The notes under the pieces were generated by a model that saw only the letters and a program-made list of their open reading frames with translations, was not told where the DNA came from and searched no databases. A program made the position numbers and the translations under genes. From NCBI GenBank assembly GCA_937920555.1, contig CAKZTM010000099.1, positions 1-53,066 on the forward strand: 53,066 nucleotides of DNA, in the 5' to 3' direction. Of this stretch, positions 34,071 to 42,968 are shown piece after piece. The DNA comes from an uncultured Paracoccaceae bacterium. Lineage in GTDB: Bacteria; Pseudomonadota; Alphaproteobacteria; Rhodobacterales; Rhodobacteraceae. Each line of letters starts with the position of its first letter. Position 1 is the stretch's first letter.

Positions 34071-34487
34071 ATGCCCGATGAAACCTACACGCTAGAGACC
34101 CAAATCGGCTTTTTGCTGCGCCGGGCAAATCAGCGCCATCTGAGCATATTTGGCAACCATATTGGGGATCTGACCCCGACCCAATTTGCCGCAATCGCCA
34201 AACTTGTGGAACTTGGCGCGACATCGCAAAATCAGCTGGGCCGTGAAACCGCGATGGATGCGGCCACCATCAAAGGCGTGATTGACCGTTTGTGCGCACG
34301 CGGGCTGGTGGCCACCCAAGCGGACGATCAAGATCGGCGCAGATTGCTGGTCGAACTGACACCAGACGGTCAAAACCTGTGGGACGAGCTGGCCCGCAAA
34401 GGTCGCGACGTCACCGCCCAAACACTGGCCCCCCTGAGCGCGGCAGAACAAAAAAGGTTCTTGGCCCTGCTGCACAAACTCACCTGA
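34071..34487 (+). CDS. MarR-family transcriptional regulator of the heterocycle cluster
   Basis: 138 residues from the ATG at 34071, selected because AAAGGA lies just upstream and the domain starts normally (MPDETYTLETQIGFLLRRANQRH). The winged helix is TPTQFAAIAKLVELGATSQNQLGRETAMDAATIKGVIDRLCARGLV, with the beta-wing DDQDRRRLLVELT. MarR repressors respond to small aromatic or phenolic ligands, which suits a ring-degradation cluster. It lies between the two operons that carry related operators, divergent from one and convergent with the other (15-base gap to the hyuB stop). Confidence 0.9.
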   Translation: MPDETYTLETQIGFLLRRANQRHLSIFGNHIGDLTPTQFAAIAKLVELGATSQNQLGRETAMDAATIKGVIDRLCARGLVATQADDQDRRRLLVELTPDGQNLWDELARKGRDVTAQTLAPLSAAEQKRFLALLHKLT

Positions 34488-34502
34488 AAGCACATGCGGC
34501 CC

Positions 34503-36155
34503 TTAGGTCTTGGGATACCGCCCTAGCCGCACATCCTGTGCGATCGCCGCCGCATCCCGCCGGGCCGGATCACCGTACCCACCACCACCGGGGGTGCGCA
34601 CCCGCACCCGGTCCCCGGCCTCAAGCGGTATGTCCTGCTCCTTGGACAAATGCTCGGGCACATGGGTCACCCCGCCCCGGATCACCTCAACCATGTTGGG
34701 CGCCCCATCTTCGCCGCCCAGTGCCCCTTGCGGCCCGAACCGGCCATGATCCATCACAAAACTCGCCCGGGCCGCGCCGCGCCTGAGCTCAATTTCGTAA
34801 TCCAGCCCAAGCCCACCACGGTGGGTGCCCGCCCCGCCGGAGCCTTCGCGCAGCGCATATCGGTGGTAAAGAACCGGGAATTGCTGCTCCATAATCTCCA
34901 CGGGCGGGGCCTTTGAAATGCCGATGGTCGAGCAGCCGTTGGACAGCCCGTCATGATCCGCATTGCCGCCATAGCCACCCCCCGAAAGCTGGTACATCAC
35001 GAAGGACCGGTCGCGCTCGGGATCATATCCGCCAAGCGCGAAATTGCCCGAGGTGCCCGCAGGTGCGGCCGTCACCCGTTCGGGGATGGCCTTGACCAAT
35101 GCGGCAAAAACCGCCTCCGCGATGCGCTGAGACACTTCCGCCGCACAGCCCGAAACCGGTCGCGGGTATTGCGCATCCAGAAATGTGCCTTCAATCCCCA
35201 CAACCTCCAAAGGCTCAAACGCACCCGCTGAGATGGGCACATCCGGAAAGATGTGCCGGACCGCCAAATAGACCGAACTGAGCGTCGTGGCCCGGACCGA
35301 ATTCATCGGCCCAATGCAGGGCGCGGAACTTCCGGTGAAATCGAAACTCAGCCGCTCCCCGACGGTCACCGCCAAACGGATCTCCAAGGGCTCATTGACC
35401 ACCCCGTCACTGTCCACATACGCCACCGCCTCGTAACGGCCATCTGGAACAGCGGCGATATGGGCCGCCATTTGATCACGGGCACGGACGCGCAACTCAG
35501 CAATAGCCGCCTCCACCGTATCGTCGCCGTAACGGTCCAAAAGTGCGCCAAGCCGCACCTCGCCCACCTTCAAAGCCGCCGCTTGCGCCTTCACATCACC
35601 AATGCGCTGATCGGCCACGCGAATGTTGGAACAAATGATCGCGTAAATCTCCCGGTCCAACACACCTTCCTTGAACAGCCGAACCGGCGGCAAGCGCAAA
35701 CCTTCCTGCTCCACCGCCGTGGCAGAGGCGGAAAAGCCGCCGGGCACAGACCCGCCCGTATCGGGCCAATGACCGGTATTGGACAACCAACACCAGATTT
35801 TACCGCCCCGGTAAAAAGGCCGGGCAAACCGCACATCCATCAAATGAGTGCCGCCCAGATAGGGATCATTGACGATGTAAACATCATCCGGTTTGGGCGC
35901 AGCCACAGTGCCCTGCCCGATCATCTCAATCAGGGTCCGTGTCGAATATTGCATGGTGCCCACAAAGACCGGCAAACCGCCCGCACCTTGGGCAATCAAC
36001 GACCCGTCTTGGGCCGAATATATCCCGTCGGAACGATCATTTGCCTCCGCGATGACCGGCGAGAACGCCGCGCGCGAAAACGACAGGTCCATCTCGTCGC
36101 AAACCTGTTGCAGCCCCGCTTGAATGACCGACAATGTAATGGGATCAAGCGTCAT
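34503..36155 (-). CDS. hyuB: hydantoinase B/oxoprolinase family protein
   Basis: 550 residues from the ATG at 36155 (MTLDPITLSVIQAGLQQVCDEMDLSFSRAAFSP); a longer frame would overlap the preceding small gene. Family motifs are SPVIAEANDRSDGIY, VNDPYLGGTHLMDVRF, the FTGSSAPCIGPMNSV segment and a C-terminal AGDRVRVRTPGGGGYGDP. With HyuA it forms an ATP-dependent cyclic-amide hydrolase of the hydantoinase/5-oxoprolinase/acetophenone carboxylase group. The substrate is unknown, but hydrolysis of a lactam made by the neighbouring operon is plausible. Confidence 0.88.
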   Translation of the reverse strand: MTLDPITLSVIQAGLQQVCDEMDLSFSRAAFSPVIAEANDRSDGIYSAQDGSLIAQGAGGLPVFVGTMQYSTRTLIEMIGQGTVAAPKPDDVYIVNDPYLGGTHLMDVRFARPFYRGGKIWCWLSNTGHWPDTGGSVPGGFSASATAVEQEGLRLPPVRLFKEGVLDREIYAIICSNIRVADQRIGDVKAQAAALKVGEVRLGALLDRYGDDTVEAAIAELRVRARDQMAAHIAAVPDGRYEAVAYVDSDGVVNEPLEIRLAVTVGERLSFDFTGSSAPCIGPMNSVRATTLSSVYLAVRHIFPDVPISAGAFEPLEVVGIEGTFLDAQYPRPVSGCAAEVSQRIAEAVFAALVKAIPERVTAAPAGTSGNFALGGYDPERDRSFVMYQLSGGGYGGNADHDGLSNGCSTIGISKAPPVEIMEQQFPVLYHRYALREGSGGAGTHRGGLGLDYEIELRRGAARASFVMDHGRFGPQGALGGEDGAPNMVEVIRGGVTHVPEHLSKEQDIPLEAGDRVRVRTPGGGGYGDPARRDAAAIAQDVRLGRYPKT

Positions 36156-36165
36156 GGGCAGAGCC

Positions 36166-36576
36166 TCACTCGATGAGGAACCGCCATGACAAAAACGCGA
36201 CTTCCTTGTTGACGCGAAGCAGCACAGGCCCCGCCCCGATTTGCAATCCCGCAATCGGAATGACGCCGTGATAATGGTCTGGAATGTCCTGATAACCGGT
36301 CGCGGCCCCCGCAAAGACGCCCAAACTCAGATCGCCGGGCGTTTCGCAAAATCCCAACCCGTACACCGCCAGCTTGTCGTGCGAGTTCCAGTAAGCCCCC
36401 GCCTCGCCGCCACAATAATCCGACTTGCGACCATAGCCCGCGCCCAAATTGGTTTCGTTGAGCGGAGTGCTGCGGTCGAAATGGTAAGAGCCCAAGTTGA
36501 GCGCCCAGTAATCCTCCGCCGATGCACCTGCGCACAGCGCCAGCCATAAAACGGCCGTTCTCAAAATCTGAACCAT
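36166..36576 (-). CDS. small secreted protein of unknown function, within the hydantoinase operon
   Basis: 136 residues from the ATG at 36576 (a GTG at 36591 is possible). It starts with a clear signal peptide (MVQILRTAVLWLALCAGASA) and continues EDYWALNLGSYHFDRSTPLNETNLGAGYGRKSDYCGG. Alternating hydrophobic and glycine/aromatic residues and a final WRFLIE suggest a small beta-barrel-like or periplasmic protein, and two cysteines (CGG, GFCE) could form a disulfide. It resembles a loose group of small outer-membrane-like proteins with a GSYHF-type start that I cannot name with certainty. It lies between hyuA and hyuB on the same strand, which is odd for a cytoplasmic enzyme operon. Confidence 0.7.
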   Translation of the reverse strand: MVQILRTAVLWLALCAGASAEDYWALNLGSYHFDRSTPLNETNLGAGYGRKSDYCGGEAGAYWNSHDKLAVYGLGFCETPGDLSLGVFAGAATGYQDIPDHYHGVIPIAGLQIGAGPVLLRVNKEVAFLSWRFLIE

Positions 36577-36624
36577 GAAAAATTGCCCCACGCAAATCCC
36601 CTACACCAGATGCTTGTCTAGCAG

Positions 36625-38685
36625 TCATTGGGGCACCTCGACCAGCAAATTTCCGTCCCCGTCGCTCAAAGCTTTGTGACCGGGATCAATCACAATGGTC
36701 GTGTCCAGCTGCTCGACAATGGCAGGGCCGGACACCACCGCATCCATGGGCAAATGATCGCGCCAGTAAACCGGTGTGTCGACCCAGCCGCCCTCAAACC
36801 ACACTTGGCGCATACCGGTTTGCGCGGCCTCCAGCGACGCTTTGCGACCGCCGGGATCAATCAACACCGACAGATCAATCTCAGGCCTGCGCCCAATGAC
36901 CGATGCGTTCACCGACACCAGCGCGGGCCGGATTTCCGGCAATTCCACCCCGAACCGCTCCAAATAGGCGGCCGCAAACAGGCTCCGCAGCATGTCCCGG
37001 CTGGGCGTGGCCGTGTCCAAAGGCACCCGCAACACATGGGTTTGGCCGACAAATTGCATGTCCACCGACAACACCTCGCGAATGTCCTCGACCGCCACGC
37101 TTTCGCGCCCGATCAACGCCCGACCTTCCGCGATTTGCCGCCCAAAGATCGCGTGCAGACCGTCCATGTCCACCAGATCAAGAGGCTTGAGAATACTGTT
37201 CACAAAATCATGACGCAGATCCGCCACCACACAGCCCAAAGCGTTGGTGATCCCCGGACGGGCGGGCACCAGCACACGCGGAATGCCCAACTCGCGGGCA
37301 AGGGCGGTGGCATGAAGCGGCCCCGCACCGCCAAATGCAAAGAGCGCAAAATCACGCGGATCATGCCCGAGCGAGACCGAAACCATGCGCACAGCCCCCG
37401 CCATACGCGCGTTTGCCACCCGGATCACCGCCGCTGCCGCCTCCATGGCCGACAGGCCCAAAGGTGCGCCCAGATCACGGGCAAAAATCGCCTCCACATC
37501 GGCCATCGACACCCCCGCATCGACCGAGTTCAGCCGCTCCGGGTTCAGCCGCCCCAAAAGCAGGTTGGCATCCGAAATGGTCGGCCTCTGCCCGCCGCGC
37601 CCGTAACAAATTGGCCCCGGCGTGGCCCCGGCACTTTCCGGGCCGACCTGCAACAGGCCTGCCGTGTCCACATGCGCAATCGACCCGCCGCCAGCCCCAA
37701 CCGTGCGCACATCCACCATGGGCACATGGATGGGCATGGCATATTCAACCTCAATCTCGCTCGACACCCCCGGCTCGCCGCCAAGAATGAGCGACACATC
37801 CGTGGACGTGCCCCCCATGTCATATGTGATCAGATTGGGCACACCCGCCTTGCGCCCCGTATAGGCCGCCGCCATCACACCCGATGCGGGGCCCGACATC
37901 ACCGTCTTGGCCGCTTCACGGGCCACCATGCGCGCTGACACCATGCCGCCGTTTCCGTTCATCACCAACAGATCATGAGCGTAGCCGCGGGTCGAAAGCT
38001 CTGCCACCAAACGGTCCACATACCGCTGAATGATCGGCTGCACCGAGGCATTGACCGCCGCCGTCACCCCGCGCTCAAACTCCCGGCTTTCCGACAATAA
38101 CTGATGGCCCAACGTCACATAATCATTGGGCCAAATCTCCGCCAAAATGGCACCGGCACGCTGCTCGTGGGCGGGGTTCGCGTAAGAATGCAGGAAATGC
38201 ACCACAACCGCCTCGCAACCGGCCTCCATCAGCGCGGCGGCTGCGGCCCGCAACTGTTCTTCATCCAAAGAGGTCACAACCGCGCCGCCCGCATCCATCC
38301 GCTCGGGGATCTCAATGCGCAAATCGCGCGGAATGATCGGCCTGAACTGCCCGGTCATCCCATAGGCGTGCGGACGGGTGCGCCGGCCCAACTCCAAAAC
38401 ATCGCGGAAACCTTGGGTGGTGATCAAACCGGTCTTGGACAACTGCCGCTCCAACACCGCATTGGTCGTGGTGGTGGTGCCGTGAACGATCAAATCAAGC
38501 GCGGCAACGTCGACCTCAGCCGCCTCCATGGCGTTCAAAACCCCAAAGGCCTGATTATCAAGCGTGGTCGGGGTCTTGGCCAAACGCAACTGCCCCGCCG
38601 CCACATCCAGATAGACCAGATCGGTGAATGTGCCGCCCACATCAACGCCCACCACACGTCCGGTATCAGATGGCTTGCTGGTCAC
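36625..38685 (-). CDS. hyuA: hydantoinase A/oxoprolinase family protein
   Basis: 686 residues from a GTG start (VTSKPSDTG) with GGGAG upstream. The actin-like ATPase fold is marked by GVDVGGTFTDLVYLD at the start, LIVHGTTTTTNAVLER, ITYDMGGTSTDVSLI, RTVGAGGGSIAHVD and FGGAGPLHATALARELG. It should phosphorylate a cyclic amide carbonyl so that HyuB can complete ring opening. It heads the second minus-strand operon, and a near-perfect palindrome at 38703-38722 lies 18 bases upstream of the start, a good place for repression. Confidence 0.9.
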   Translation of the reverse strand: MTSKPSDTGRVVGVDVGGTFTDLVYLDVAAGQLRLAKTPTTLDNQAFGVLNAMEAAEVDVAALDLIVHGTTTTTNAVLERQLSKTGLITTQGFRDVLELGRRTRPHAYGMTGQFRPIIPRDLRIEIPERMDAGGAVVTSLDEEQLRAAAAALMEAGCEAVVVHFLHSYANPAHEQRAGAILAEIWPNDYVTLGHQLLSESREFERGVTAAVNASVQPIIQRYVDRLVAELSTRGYAHDLLVMNGNGGMVSARMVAREAAKTVMSGPASGVMAAAYTGRKAGVPNLITYDMGGTSTDVSLILGGEPGVSSEIEVEYAMPIHVPMVDVRTVGAGGGSIAHVDTAGLLQVGPESAGATPGPICYGRGGQRPTISDANLLLGRLNPERLNSVDAGVSMADVEAIFARDLGAPLGLSAMEAAAAVIRVANARMAGAVRMVSVSLGHDPRDFALFAFGGAGPLHATALARELGIPRVLVPARPGITNALGCVVADLRHDFVNSILKPLDLVDMDGLHAIFGRQIAEGRALIGRESVAVEDIREVLSVDMQFVGQTHVLRVPLDTATPSRDMLRSLFAAAYLERFGVELPEIRPALVSVNASVIGRRPEIDLSVLIDPGGRKASLEAAQTGMRQVWFEGGWVDTPVYWRDHLPMDAVVSGPAIVEQLDTTIVIDPGHKALSDGDGNLLVEVPQ

Positions 38686-38702
38686 CCGCCGCTCCCTGAA
38701 AA

Positions 38703-38722
38703 TTCATTTGCATACAAATGAA
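38703..38722. promoter_or_regulatory. MarR-type operator upstream of hyuA
   Basis: TTCATTTGCATACAAATGAA: arms TTCATTTG and CAAATGAA are exact inverted repeats around CATA, a form typical of MarR operators. Its position directly before the hyuA ribosome site suits a repressor. A related site lies at 33958-33977. Confidence 0.75.
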
Positions 38723-38746
38723 CTTCACCGCAAATCAGAGCGCTTG

Positions 38747-41700
38747 TCAAACAGCCCCTCGCAACAACTCATCATGACGCCTCAACGCCCTGATGATCTT
38801 GGGATAGATGTCGATATGCGCCTGCTTGCCCAAAAAGAAATCCATGTGCGCATAGTCCGGGAACACCTGCCGGTCATAATAATGCGCCCACTCGCGGTTA
38901 ACATCATTGAGCCAATTGAACGTCCGCAAAGATGTATCCGGCATGAATTCCTGATTGAGCGCACCGGCCAAAAATGTGATCGGCATGCGCAAATTCTCGT
39001 AATTCTGCAAATAAACGTTCTTGCCATCCTTGTTGACCGCAATGCCCTGCCGGACGACCTCGGCGATGTGCTGGAACGGCTTGGTGGACAGCGCGCCAAA
39101 CACAGTCTGGATCGCATTATGGGTGTCCTCATTGAGCTGCTCATGGGCATAAACCGGCCCGTATAACCCGAAAATCCGGTGACATGTGGGGCTGTAACAC
39201 GGCGCATCATTGGGGAACGGCACATCCCATGTGAGCATGTTAATCACCTGATCTTGCAGGAACTTGCCCGGCTCATCAGGGTTCTCATCCACCAAGGAAT
39301 TGGCATCAATGGTCAAAAGCCCCCGGAACAGATTGGCCACCGCCTTGTTGGGCGCAATCGCATCAGCCATGGGCAAAAGGTTCTCCGGCAAACCGTCCCG
39401 GATCATCCGCGCCAAATAAGTGTCGGCCTTGAATTTGTTGAACCAATTGGTCACCGGATGCAGCGTAAGCTGCGACGACACGACCGAGCGTATCCCCTTC
39501 ATCCCCGACAACAGCGCCATCAGATGGGTCATCGATCCCATGCAATGCACCACCGCCTGCATGTCGCGAACCCCCGCCTCGCGCTGAATATACTCCACCG
39601 CCATGGGCCAGTCCTGAGTGGCCACATCATCCAGATTGAACGGCCTGAGCGACGATTGCAAAAGCGGGCTCGACCGGTAGTCAAACAGCCAGACATCATA
39701 GCCCGCCATGCATAAAGCATCGACAAGGTTCTCCTCCACCGTCTCCATCGCAAACGATGCCGCACGGGTCGCAAATCCCGGTGCCAACACCACGGTCTTG
39801 TTCATGGCGTATTTGTTTTCGCGCGCATCATACCGGGTCAAATGCAGCGTCTTCTCGCGCTCATTTGGCAACCAGTGCGAGGTCGAATGCACGTCCATGC
39901 CCCGCAGTTTGGCCCGCTCCAAAGGCGGCAAAGACTTGACCTTGCCCTGCTTTTTCGCCTGCGCCGGGAAATTGTACAGATAGGCCAGCATCTCCCCGTA
40001 GGCGCGAAACACCAACATGCCGAAAAAGCCCGCAAACTTGACCATGAAATAGGCGTTGATCTGGAACAAGATCCGCTCATCATGCGCCACCGCCAAAATC
40101 CCGATCAACTTGCGCAACAACTCTTGGCGCATTTTCGGATTGTCCAAATCGGCCTTCAAATCCCCCCAAAAAATGGCGTCCTTGGCCAAAGCGGTCAGGA
40201 TCATGTTGTCATCTTGCGACGGAAACTCAGGCTTCACCGAGGCCAGCTGCTTGAGCAAATCCTGAACCGTCAGCGTGATCACACCGGCCGCCAGACGTTT
40301 ACCCTTGTTTGTACGCCCCTCGTAAATATCCACCGACAATGTGGTCAGATCAGTCCACCAGTTTGAACCGGGACGTCTGGCCAGCGTCTTGAAGCCGTGG
40401 AAATAAAACTCCTTGCCCCCCGACGTCGCGACGCACGAATAAATCATCTTCCAGGTCTCAACCTCGCCTTGCTCGGCGATCAACAACTGGAACTTACCGC
40501 CCTTGGCGATCACCAAAGGCTCAGGCGCCAAATACGTGCAGTGAATTTCGCCGGTCAGATTGGCCTCATGCGCGTCACTTTCAGTCAGCTTCTTGAGCGA
40601 ATGGGCCACAATATTGAAATGCGCCACCAGCGGCTGATCCTTGGCCTCACCGTATTTGGCCGCCACATCATAGCGGTTGGACAAAGCCGGTGCGTGCTCC
40701 AAATGAGGCTCGCAAACATAACCCGACATGGTCTCCTTGAAAGCCAGTTTGGGGCTGAAATCGCCGCACTCTTCCTCCAGATACTTGGCCGCGCCAATTT
40801 GGTCCCCCTTGGCCACATACGCCAAAACGTTTTCCAGAATATCGACCACATAGGCCAAAGCAGGATCGATATCAGAGACCAACTCAGCCTCGGTCAGACC
40901 TAACTTCAGCCCCATGTCGTAAAGACGCCGGGTCAGAGATTTCCAAAACGTGTCGTTGTCTTCCTCAGTCTTTCCCGGCTGGAAACGGTTCTTGGTCGCG
41001 GCAATGATCTCGCGCTTGACCTGATCATAACGCCCGTCATGAATGCCGTCGCGCCAACGGTTGAACAGCTGGATAATCCCCTCAAGCCTCTGGGTCAGCC
41101 CGATCTCCACCGGAACAGGTGCCTTTGGCGTGGCTGTGCCCATCAACTTGCGCGCCGTTATCTCCGAATTGTTGACCGGATGGGTGCGCACCAAAATATC
41201 CATGGCACGCTCGCTGATTGCGGTGATCGTCAAAAGCGGATTAAGCCCGATAGAGCTGGGAATGACCGCGCCGTCGCACACATAAAGCCCCTCATGGACC
41301 GCCCGCCCGCGCCCCTTGAAAACCTGACAGGCCGCGTTCACAACCCCGTCCTCAGCGGTTGCGCCCATGCCACATCCCCCCACAGGATGAACCGTCACCA
41401 ACTTGCGCCCAAAACGCGGACGCCACAAAGGATTGGGCAAATAATTGGCCCAAATACTGTCGCTGGCCTGCTCCAGTTTCGCATTCACATTGATGTAGTT
41501 TTCCTGATCACCGACGCCCGGCCAGTTGACCACAATACAATCCGTGTCGCCGTTCATCTCCAAACGACCATCCCCCTTGTCGTGGGACATCACCAGAAAT
41601 GTCTGGGTTTGCGACGCCGCCCCCTCATAGGCCATTTGCTTGAAATCAGGCTGCTCCGACGTCCCGTCCGCGCCCTCGACAGCGACACCCGCACCGGCAC

Positions 41701-42967
41701 CTGCAAACAACATCCCGATCCGCTGGGCATCGCGAAGCCGCTCCTCCACATCGGGGAAACGGGTGAAATCCCCGTTGAGCGCCTGCTGCATGAACAGCCC
41801 CATGGGCATGGCCAGAGAAACCGCGCCGGGTGCCACACCCTCCTCGATCACCATCGACTTGGTGTAATCCTTCTCATCGGGATCAATACGGATCACCCCG
41901 GTGATACACGGCCCCGGCTGGTATTTGGGAATGTCAGGCTGGTTGTCGCCCGCGCCAATTCCGTAAATCGGCAATTGCGGGTCTTTGGAGCCGTTGTCGA
42001 TGTTGTTCCAAAACGCATCAAACCCAAAGCCCAAGACATCGCCATTGCCGGAAAAGCCACTGCCCAGCATATCAGAGGTGCTCAACCCCTCCCGCTTGGA
42101 GCGGATCAGAATCTCCGTAGACCCCAGCGATCCTGCCGCCAGAACAACAATGTCAGCGGTTAAAGTGCGCCTGACGATTTTGTCGCCGCGCAAATCCTCC
42201 ACGACCAACGACCAAGCCTCGCCGTCGCGCGCAATCGTGTAAACCCGCGCTTGGGTGACAATGGTGGCCCCGGCGGCATGAGCGCGCGGCAAATAATTCA
42301 TCAACGTGGTGTTTTTCGACCCGTAATTGCACCCAGAACAACAATCACCACACATGTTGCAGGGCGGTTGCGTGATCTTGGTCTTGGTGTCGAATGTCTC
42401 TTTGAACGTCACGTTGATGGGCGGACGCTCGACCTTCAGACCAAACCCCTTGGCCGACACCTCTAGGGCCTTGAGCTTGTTGGGGTTGTAGCGCGCCGGC
42501 AATCGGTTCGATCCCAACTCCTGCCGGGCCCGCTCGAAATAAGGCTTGAGCGTCTCAGGATCGGCAAATTCCCGTGGCCAGCGCTTGCTTGCCAAAACCC
42601 GTTGATCGGGCTCCAAAGCCACATTGGCATTGATCAACGAGGTGCCCCCCAAGCCGCAGCCCAGAACCACACTCATGTCGTCATTGACCCGAATATCAAA
42701 CAGCCCGTTGCTACCCTGTGCAAGCGGCCCTGCCTTGGCAGTGGTGATCTGTACCTCCTTGGCCGCCTTTTGCGGCGTGTTCGGATAATCACCGGGTAAA
42801 ATCTCGCGACCGCGCTCCAGCACACAGACCGTCCGGCCCGATTGCGCCAAGCGCAATGCACTGACGCCGCCGCCGTAACCCGATCCAATCACAATCGCAT
42901 CAAAATGGGTCAGCTTGGCCTCAAACAGCGCATCCAAACTGGTAGAAATGGGCTTCCACTTGGTCAT
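38747..42967 (-). CDS. GMC oxidoreductase (cholesterol oxidase-like) fused to an alpha/beta hydrolase
   Basis: 1406 residues. Residues ~20-590 are a GMC flavoprotein: the FAD site AIVIGSGYGGGVSALRLAQSG, GCGLGGTSLINANV near 103-116, and VHPVGGCGMG late in the domain. Cys203, 206, 209 and 213 in CNMCGDCCSGC make a ferredoxin-like CxxCxxCxxxC pattern. A middle region (~620-980) contains helical and lipocalin-like stretches. The C-terminal third is an alpha/beta hydrolase: TVVLAPGFATRAASF, VWLFDYRSSP, the nucleophile elbow VHCMGS with Cys1142 where serine is usual, and a probable catalytic His1374 in YAHMDFFLG. It may oxidise a sterol or lipid alcohol and then cleave an ester or thioester. It begins one base after the phosphoesterase stop. 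Confidence 0.85.
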   Translation of the reverse strand: MTKWKPISTSLDALFEAKLTHFDAIVIGSGYGGGVSALRLAQSGRTVCVLERGREILPGDYPNTPQKAAKEVQITTAKAGPLAQGSNGLFDIRVNDDMSVVLGCGLGGTSLINANVALEPDQRVLASKRWPREFADPETLKPYFERARQELGSNRLPARYNPNKLKALEVSAKGFGLKVERPPINVTFKETFDTKTKITQPPCNMCGDCCSGCNYGSKNTTLMNYLPRAHAAGATIVTQARVYTIARDGEAWSLVVEDLRGDKIVRRTLTADIVVLAAGSLGSTEILIRSKREGLSTSDMLGSGFSGNGDVLGFGFDAFWNNIDNGSKDPQLPIYGIGAGDNQPDIPKYQPGPCITGVIRIDPDEKDYTKSMVIEEGVAPGAVSLAMPMGLFMQQALNGDFTRFPDVEERLRDAQRIGMLFAGAGAGVAVEGADGTSEQPDFKQMAYEGAASQTQTFLVMSHDKGDGRLEMNGDTDCIVVNWPGVGDQENYINVNAKLEQASDSIWANYLPNPLWRPRFGRKLVTVHPVGGCGMGATAEDGVVNAACQVFKGRGRAVHEGLYVCDGAVIPSSIGLNPLLTITAISERAMDILVRTHPVNNSEITARKLMGTATPKAPVPVEIGLTQRLEGIIQLFNRWRDGIHDGRYDQVKREIIAATKNRFQPGKTEEDNDTFWKSLTRRLYDMGLKLGLTEAELVSDIDPALAYVVDILENVLAYVAKGDQIGAAKYLEEECGDFSPKLAFKETMSGYVCEPHLEHAPALSNRYDVAAKYGEAKDQPLVAHFNIVAHSLKKLTESDAHEANLTGEIHCTYLAPEPLVIAKGGKFQLLIAEQGEVETWKMIYSCVATSGGKEFYFHGFKTLARRPGSNWWTDLTTLSVDIYEGRTNKGKRLAAGVITLTVQDLLKQLASVKPEFPSQDDNMILTALAKDAIFWGDLKADLDNPKMRQELLRKLIGILAVAHDERILFQINAYFMVKFAGFFGMLVFRAYGEMLAYLYNFPAQAKKQGKVKSLPPLERAKLRGMDVHSTSHWLPNEREKTLHLTRYDARENKYAMNKTVVLAPGFATRAASFAMETVEENLVDALCMAGYDVWLFDYRSSPLLQSSLRPFNLDDVATQDWPMAVEYIQREAGVRDMQAVVHCMGSMTHLMALLSGMKGIRSVVSSQLTLHPVTNWFNKFKADTYLARMIRDGLPENLLPMADAIAPNKAVANLFRGLLTIDANSLVDENPDEPGKFLQDQVINMLTWDVPFPNDAPCYSPTCHRIFGLYGPVYAHEQLNEDTHNAIQTVFGALSTKPFQHIAEVVRQGIAVNKDGKNVYLQNYENLRMPITFLAGALNQEFMPDTSLRTFNWLNDVNREWAHYYDRQVFPDYAHMDFFLGKQAHIDIYPKIIRALRRHDELLRGAV

Positions 42968-42968
42968 A

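Noticed and set aside
36628..37938. 436-residue open frame antisense to hyuA
   Set aside because: Composition rich in His, Arg, Gln and Pro, no motifs, and the opposite strand encodes a clear HyuA.
41039..42163. 374-residue open frame antisense to the GMC fusion
   Set aside because: No domain signal; the opposite strand has an unmistakable FAD motif and GMC core.
38747..42967. Naming the GMC fusion a true cholesterol oxidase
   Set aside because: Only family-level similarity can be seen; the substrate cannot be inferred, and no other sterol-degradation genes are nearby.
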